The notes under the pieces were generated by a model that was not told the origin of the DNA, ran no database searches, and saw nothing but the letters and a program-made list of their open reading frames with translations. Below are positions 50,524-54,444 of a stretch of 54,444 nucleotides of DNA, in pieces; the stretch's first letter is position 1; each line of letters starts with the position of its first letter. The stretch comes from Byssothecium circinans (taxonomy: Eukaryota > Ascomycota > Dothideomycetes > Pleosporales > Massarinaceae). The stretch covers positions 115,843-170,286 of the forward strand of contig ML977036.1 in the NCBI GenBank assembly GCA_010015675.1, given 5' to 3'. The translations under genes and the position numbers were made by a program.

Positions 50524-51051
50524 TCATCTTCCCCGCTCCCTCCAACAAGCAAAACTCGATAGATAACTACTACATCCATTGCACCAACACTTCCCTAGCA
50601 CCACGCACTCCAGTATCTTGTACACAATCCACACGCTCTCAGCCCTAACCTCTTCCAACCCATCCATTCTACCCCTATTCCCCCAAGCCGAAACCTTCAC
50701 AGCATCCCCAAGCACCTCGAAATGAATCCAAACCCGCCCCCCTCCCCGGCTGTCCCGGCAAACTCCCCGTCTTCCCAATAATGCCCCGTCTCCAGACAAT
50801 CCGTCGTCAGCACGCCAAGTACCTGAGGTAAAACCCCTGGGAGTAATTACGTTGAAGGCTTGGACTGATTCATCCCGCTCACCAAGTAAGACGCTAAATT
50901 TTCTAACATCTCAAGATCTGAATAGTTGTCTGGTGCTCTTGACCAATCAGTGACGCAACGCGCCGATCGGTGCAGATCTTCCCCGCTGCTCCACAAACCT
51001 CGGTTCAATCCAGTCTTCGTCCTCGTCATCCTGAATCGGCACGAACGACAT
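50524..51051 (-). pseudogene. frameshifted small spliced gene of unknown function
   Basis: An ATG at 51051 begins MSFVPIQDDEDEDWIEPRFV and soon hits a stop. A neighbouring frame continues DWSRAPDNYSDLEMLENLASYL to a GTGAGC donor (exon end 50883). A TTTTACCTCAG acceptor starts the next exon at 50822 (VLGVLTTDCLETGHYWEDGEF). A further frame change, in a run of six G on the coding strand near 50735-50740, is needed to reach RVWIHFEVLGDAVKVSAWGN, which runs to the stop at 50524. The text reads as one small protein broken twice. I do not recognise it. Sequencing errors at the homopolymer could explain the second break. Confidence 0.5.
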
Positions 51052-51202
51052 GTATGCTAAGAACATTTACTTCGTCCCATTTCTCATCCCAATTCCCCTC
51101 ACAATCGAAGCTTGGATGAGATATTTCCCTCCGTGATCAATTCTTTCACCTACACCTCCCATCCCAACCTCTTGCACGTGCCCCAGAGTTCAAAACTCCA
51201 CG

Positions 51203-52420
51203 ATGCCAACAGCAATCGCTATCAAACAAATCCCCGGCAAACCAGGGCAAGTCTACTACCCTCTCGAAAAGATCACGATACCCGACCCGAAGCCCTCGGA
51301 AAACCAAGTATGTTCCTCCTCGACCTTCTCTTTCTCATCCCAATCTACCGCACCCATAATCTGACAACCCAACCCATCCTAGGCCGTCATATCTCTCGCC
51401 GCCGCCGCGCTGAACCACCGTGACCTCTTCATCCGCCAACACCTCTACCCCGGCACCACCTTTGGCGTCCCCCTCCTCGCCGATGGCGTCGGCGTCGTAA
51501 CCTCGACCGGCAGCTCCCCCAGCGCCAGCAAATGGCTCAACAAGCGCGTCATCCTGAACCCAGGCACGGGCTGGGAATCCTCCCCCGAGGGCCCCGAGCA
51601 CCCCAAGGGGTACGCGATAATGGGCGGCACGAAAAGCAATCCCGCAGGTACCTTGGCTGAAGTCGTCACTCTGGAGGCAGATGAGCTGGAAGAATGTCCC
51701 GAGCACCTCAGCGACGAGGAAGCTGCTGCGCTGCCGCTCACGGGGTTAACGGCATGGAGAGCGTTCAATGTGAAAAGCGGGAACGCGGTTCCAGGGAGGA
51801 ATATTTTGGTTACGGGGATTGGGGGTGGTGTCGCGTTGATGGTGTTACTTTTTGCCGTCGCGAGGGGGTGCAATGTCTGGGTTACTAGCGGGAATCGGGA
51901 GAAGATTGACAAGGCGGTGCGGTTGGGCGCTAAAGGAGGTGTGATTTATAAAGAGAAGGGGTGGGAGAAGACGCTGCAGGCGCAACTTCCTAAGGACAGG
52001 CCTTTTCTTGATGCGATTGTTGATGGCGCGGGCGGTGATGTTGTGCAGAAGGGTTCGAGACTTTTGAAGGTTTGTCTTTTCTTTCTCTCCCGCCGCAAAT
52101 TTGATCTTGGGAAGCTGATTTCAATGTAGGCTGGTGGCATAATATCCGTCTATGGCATGACAGTCTCGCCTAAAATGGACTTCGTCATGCCCGCTGTGCT
52201 GCGTAACATTGAAGTCCGTGGCTCGACTATGGGGTCGCGCAAGGAGTTTGCTGATATGGTGAACTTCGTGAGAGAGAAGAAGCTTAAGCCTATTGTGTCG
52301 AGATCAGTGCATGGATTTGATCTGGAGAAGATTGATGGGCTTTTTGATGATATGAAGAATTATAGTCAGTTCGGGAAGTTGGTTGTCACATTGGGGGATA
52401 GAGCAAGGAGTAAACTGTAG
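51203..52420 (+). CDS. zinc-independent alcohol dehydrogenase / quinone oxidoreductase (MDR family)
   Basis: Three exons: 51203-51307, 51383-52069, 52130-52420; introns of 75 and 60 bases, phase 0; 360 aa. The GroES-like N-terminal half has ALNHRDLFIRQHLYPG and FGVPLLADGVGVV; the zinc-ligating GHE and Cys cluster of true zinc ADHs are missing. LPLTGLTAWRAFNVKSG precedes the Rossmann motif VTGIGGGVA (near residue 185), then VTSGNREKIDKAVRLGA. AGGIISVYGMT and the C-terminal FDLEKIDGLFDDMKN complete the fold. It should be an NADPH-dependent reductase of an unknown carbonyl or quinone. Intron 2 uses the donor GTTTGT, weaker than its neighbours but in phase and followed by family-typical sequence. 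Confidence 0.88.
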
Positions 52421-52536
52421 ATTTGTGGAAAGGCTGGTGTATGCTGAATTGAGCTGCTCGCATTGAAAGGATGATAGCTGTTGTACAACACGGAGAGACT
52501 TCTTGACATGCGCCTCATGTTGCAGCACAGAACATA

Positions 52537-53775
52537 CTAAAACCCCTCGTCTGCACTAGAAGAAGGTGACTGAGTTTCTCTCCGGTCGTGCTTCGACACC
52601 CTTCCCCTTGGCCAGTACATACTCTTCGAGACCTTCCAGTCCGGATTTGGACGCAGATCCGGACCGCACGCCCACCTCCGCTTGAGCAGCCGATTCAACT
52701 TCCGACAAGGATATCCGACGTCAACTTCATTCGCCTTTGCCGATGCCACCAGATAGTGCATCGGCGAGTAAAATAGTTTTGCCTTCTCTAGCGTCTCTTT
52801 CTCATATTCCCAGTCTTCCTTGCTCATTGAAAATAGGCCCGTCATTGGTCGCGGAAAGGCAAAACATTCCTCATCGTGATGCAGAACACTGATTTCTGCG
52901 TTCAAGTCGTGCTGCAAAGCGTATATAGGGTTGCGAATCGCCTCCAGGAGATTCGTTAGGCGGCGGACTGCGTCAGTCCCTGGCTGGGGAAACCGAATGG
53001 AATCATTCTGGAAGGCTGTCATGATAATGAACTCGATGTTCTGATTCGGAGGAGGCTTTTCAGGCAATTCGGTCGGTTTCAGTGCCTCTAAATTGGTAAA
53101 GGTTTCCTGGACGAGGCCTTGCTCACGGCTGAAGTCTTCCTGGAGATAACGGAATCTGTAGGCGTCGAAGTGTTCGTACTTGATGCGAATTTGTAGATTT
53201 CGGATGTAGTCGCGAGGTATGATACCAAGCGGTATGCGGAGAGATCCCTCCAGAGCGTTTGGAAAGTTGTACGCCACGTCGTTGGTTAGGAATGTCCGCA
53301 TTGTGTCGCCTACCGTGCATATCGAAAATGTGTTTTTCGAGTAGTAAAAATGTGATGCTTCGTAGGCCATCTCTCTCCCCACGTACGCCGGATCCAGAGT
53401 ATGGTCAGTAGGGAGAAGAGTATCCTGCGGGGGCACAGTGCTATGGTCGTGCTTGACTGCTTCTGGTCCGAGTCCGGAAATCAATGCGTGTGCATATTGG
53501 CTTGAAGGATTATGGGGAAGCGATGATCTGAAAGTCGTCCAGTCGGAGATAGGGGGTGAATAAGTACTGAAGTGATAGGAACCGATCAGGATGGGGGTTT
53601 TGGAGATGTATAGGTAATGATATATCATATCGCGCAGCTCGCGGGGCAGTTTCTGATACATTGTAGATGCGAATGTGAGGGTCTTCTGCCTGAAATCATG
53701 GTTGTTCAAATTGGGATTGTCGGTGGGGCCAGCACTCTCAAGGCTCAGGTTCTCAAGATCCAGGTTGGTCGGCAT
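52537..53775 (-). CDS. F-box-like protein, 412 aa, single exon
   Basis: An intact minus-strand frame, ATG at 53775. Residues about 40-58 read YQKLPRELRDMIYHYLYIS, the 'LP-x-E-[LI]-R-x-x-I-Y' opening found in large families of fungal F-box-like proteins. A long region with EASHFYYSKNTFSI and IPRDYIRNLQIRI follows the usual layout of this group ('..ea..vfy..ntF.i..'). There is no signal peptide or TM segment. The tail is Ser-rich. Function is unknown; a SCF-type adaptor role is possible by family only. It is convergent with the MDR dehydrogenase, 117 bases apart. Confidence 0.8.
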   Translation of the reverse strand: MPTNLDLENLSLESAGPTDNPNLNNHDFRQKTLTFASTMYQKLPRELRDMIYHYLYISKTPILIGSYHFSTYSPPISDWTTFRSSLPHNPSSQYAHALISGLGPEAVKHDHSTVPPQDTLLPTDHTLDPAYVGREMAYEASHFYYSKNTFSICTVGDTMRTFLTNDVAYNFPNALEGSLRIPLGIIPRDYIRNLQIRIKYEHFDAYRFRYLQEDFSREQGLVQETFTNLEALKPTELPEKPPPNQNIEFIIMTAFQNDSIRFPQPGTDAVRRLTNLLEAIRNPIYALQHDLNAEISVLHHDEECFAFPRPMTGLFSMSKEDWEYEKETLEKAKLFYSPMHYLVASAKANEVDVGYPCRKLNRLLKRRWACGPDLRPNPDWKVSKSMYWPRGRVSKHDRRETQSPSSSADEGF

Positions 53776-54017
53776 GGTGGAATGCTCGGACTGTGTAACG
53801 AAAGTCTGGGATGATGTGTGAAAGCTGGGAGGTGCATCTAAGCGAGGTGTTAAGCTAGCCTATAACCTGGTGGGTCACGGTGTGAGCCGGTTCACGGCTT
53901 GGGCCACCCCATCAATATCTTGCCCTCAACAACACTGAATTACTGAGCCATCCACAACGCCTCAATAGTTCTAATAATTCATTGAAATACTATACAAACG
54001 CCTGCGAAAAAAATGTA

Positions 54018-54444
54018 CTATTTGAATTTCCTTGGGAGCTTGATGTTGCGGCCACTTCGGGTAGTGGTAGTGGGTAGTGGTGATATGGCCCGTGCGCTCT
54101 CCCCCATTTCTGCACCCTCCACAGAACTACCAGTACGTCTCTGTTTCTTCTGTTTCTTTGCAGGAGGATTTAAAGCCTTCCTCTTTCCCTTTTGGGAAGT
54201 TTGTATAGACTTCTAGGTGTTCTATTTCTCTTGTTTCTTACGCTCCCGGGCAGCCTTCTGCTCAGCCTTAATCCTCTCTCTCTCCTCTCTCTTCTCAACT
54301 CTTAACCTTTGTCTTTCTTCTTGTTGTTGAAGCTTAAGGACCTTCTGTTGAGCCTTCTCTGCCTTGACACGAGCTCTCTCAAGTTGTTGTTCCTCTTCTT
54401 CTTGTTCTCTGACTCTCTCACGTGCTTGAGCCTCCCGTATCTTC
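54018..54444 (-). pseudogene. C-terminal tail of a transposase-like ORF with internal stops (continues past the right edge)
   Basis: On the minus strand a Lys/Glu/Gln/Arg-rich coiled-coil stretch (ERVREQEEEEQQLERARVKA and on) enters from the right edge. It is cut by two TAG codons near 54213-54224 and continues in the same frame (KGKRKALNPPAKKQKKQ) to TRSGRNIKLPRKFK and a stop at 54018. Coiled, basic C-termini ending TRSGR..P.K are common in fungal DDE (pogo/Fot1-like) transposases. Both TAGs could have arisen from CAG, a CpA-to-TpA change. The catalytic part lies outside the window. Confidence 0.45.

Overview
This looks like nuclear DNA of a filamentous ascomycete, most likely a Dothideomycete of Pleosporales type. 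That placement is an inference: it rests on introns of about 45-190 bases with GT..AG ends, on the gene content (FlbD-type Myb regulator, ERG5/CYP61 sterol desaturase, HET-domain and GH43 genes, CTD-kinase cyclin), and on TAG stop codons that look like repeat-induced point mutation (RIP). No rRNA, tRNA or CRISPR array was found by eye. I joined exons by hand from splice signals, reading phase and family motifs, so boundaries are good working models and are not transcript-verified.

Layout. Positions 1-7,850 are poor in intact genes: the tail of a transposase-like ORF, a HET-domain pseudogene with two tryptophan-to-stop changes, one intact F-box-like gene on the minus strand (2271-3347), a decayed arylsulfatase-like fragment and unrecognised remnants. 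Positions 7,850-24,330 are a very long gene-poor interval with a single clear gene, the Myb developmental regulator flbD (minus, stop at 11738). About 11.4 kb upstream of flbD and several kb downstream hold no recognisable gene. Positions 24,335-28,579 hold convergent genes for an Mtc6-like membrane glycoprotein (plus) and a secreted GH43 endo-arabinanase (minus). Positions 28,700-30,930 are mobile-element and pseudogene ground: two terminal-inverted-repeat elements almost touching each other and a short-chain dehydrogenase fragment.

Positions 31,200-46,945 are the dense housekeeping core: MCM3 (two MluI cell-cycle boxes in its promoter), a two-HKD phospholipase D, a cyclin of the CTDK-I type with a long RG-rich C-terminal region, ERG5 (C-22 sterol desaturase) and an RBM26/27 (Rmn1-like) CCCH+RRM protein. 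Positions 47,238-52,420 carry a 3'-truncated monocarboxylate-type transporter, an intact allantoate-permease-family transporter, a frameshifted small gene and a zinc-independent alcohol dehydrogenase/quinone oxidoreductase. An intact F-box-like gene (52537-53775, minus) follows. The right edge enters a second transposase-like ORF tail with internal TAG stops.

How the genes relate. There is no biosynthetic cluster. Replication (MCM3), membrane lipid and sterol metabolism (PLD, ERG5), RNA polymerase II and nuclear RNA functions (CTDK cyclin, RBM26-like) and sporulation control (FlbD) sit side by side as single-gene units. The flanks carry mobile DNA and dead accessory genes. The items most worth following are the flbD gene desert, the cyclin-RG gene model, the paired inverted-repeat elements and the RIP-like lesions.
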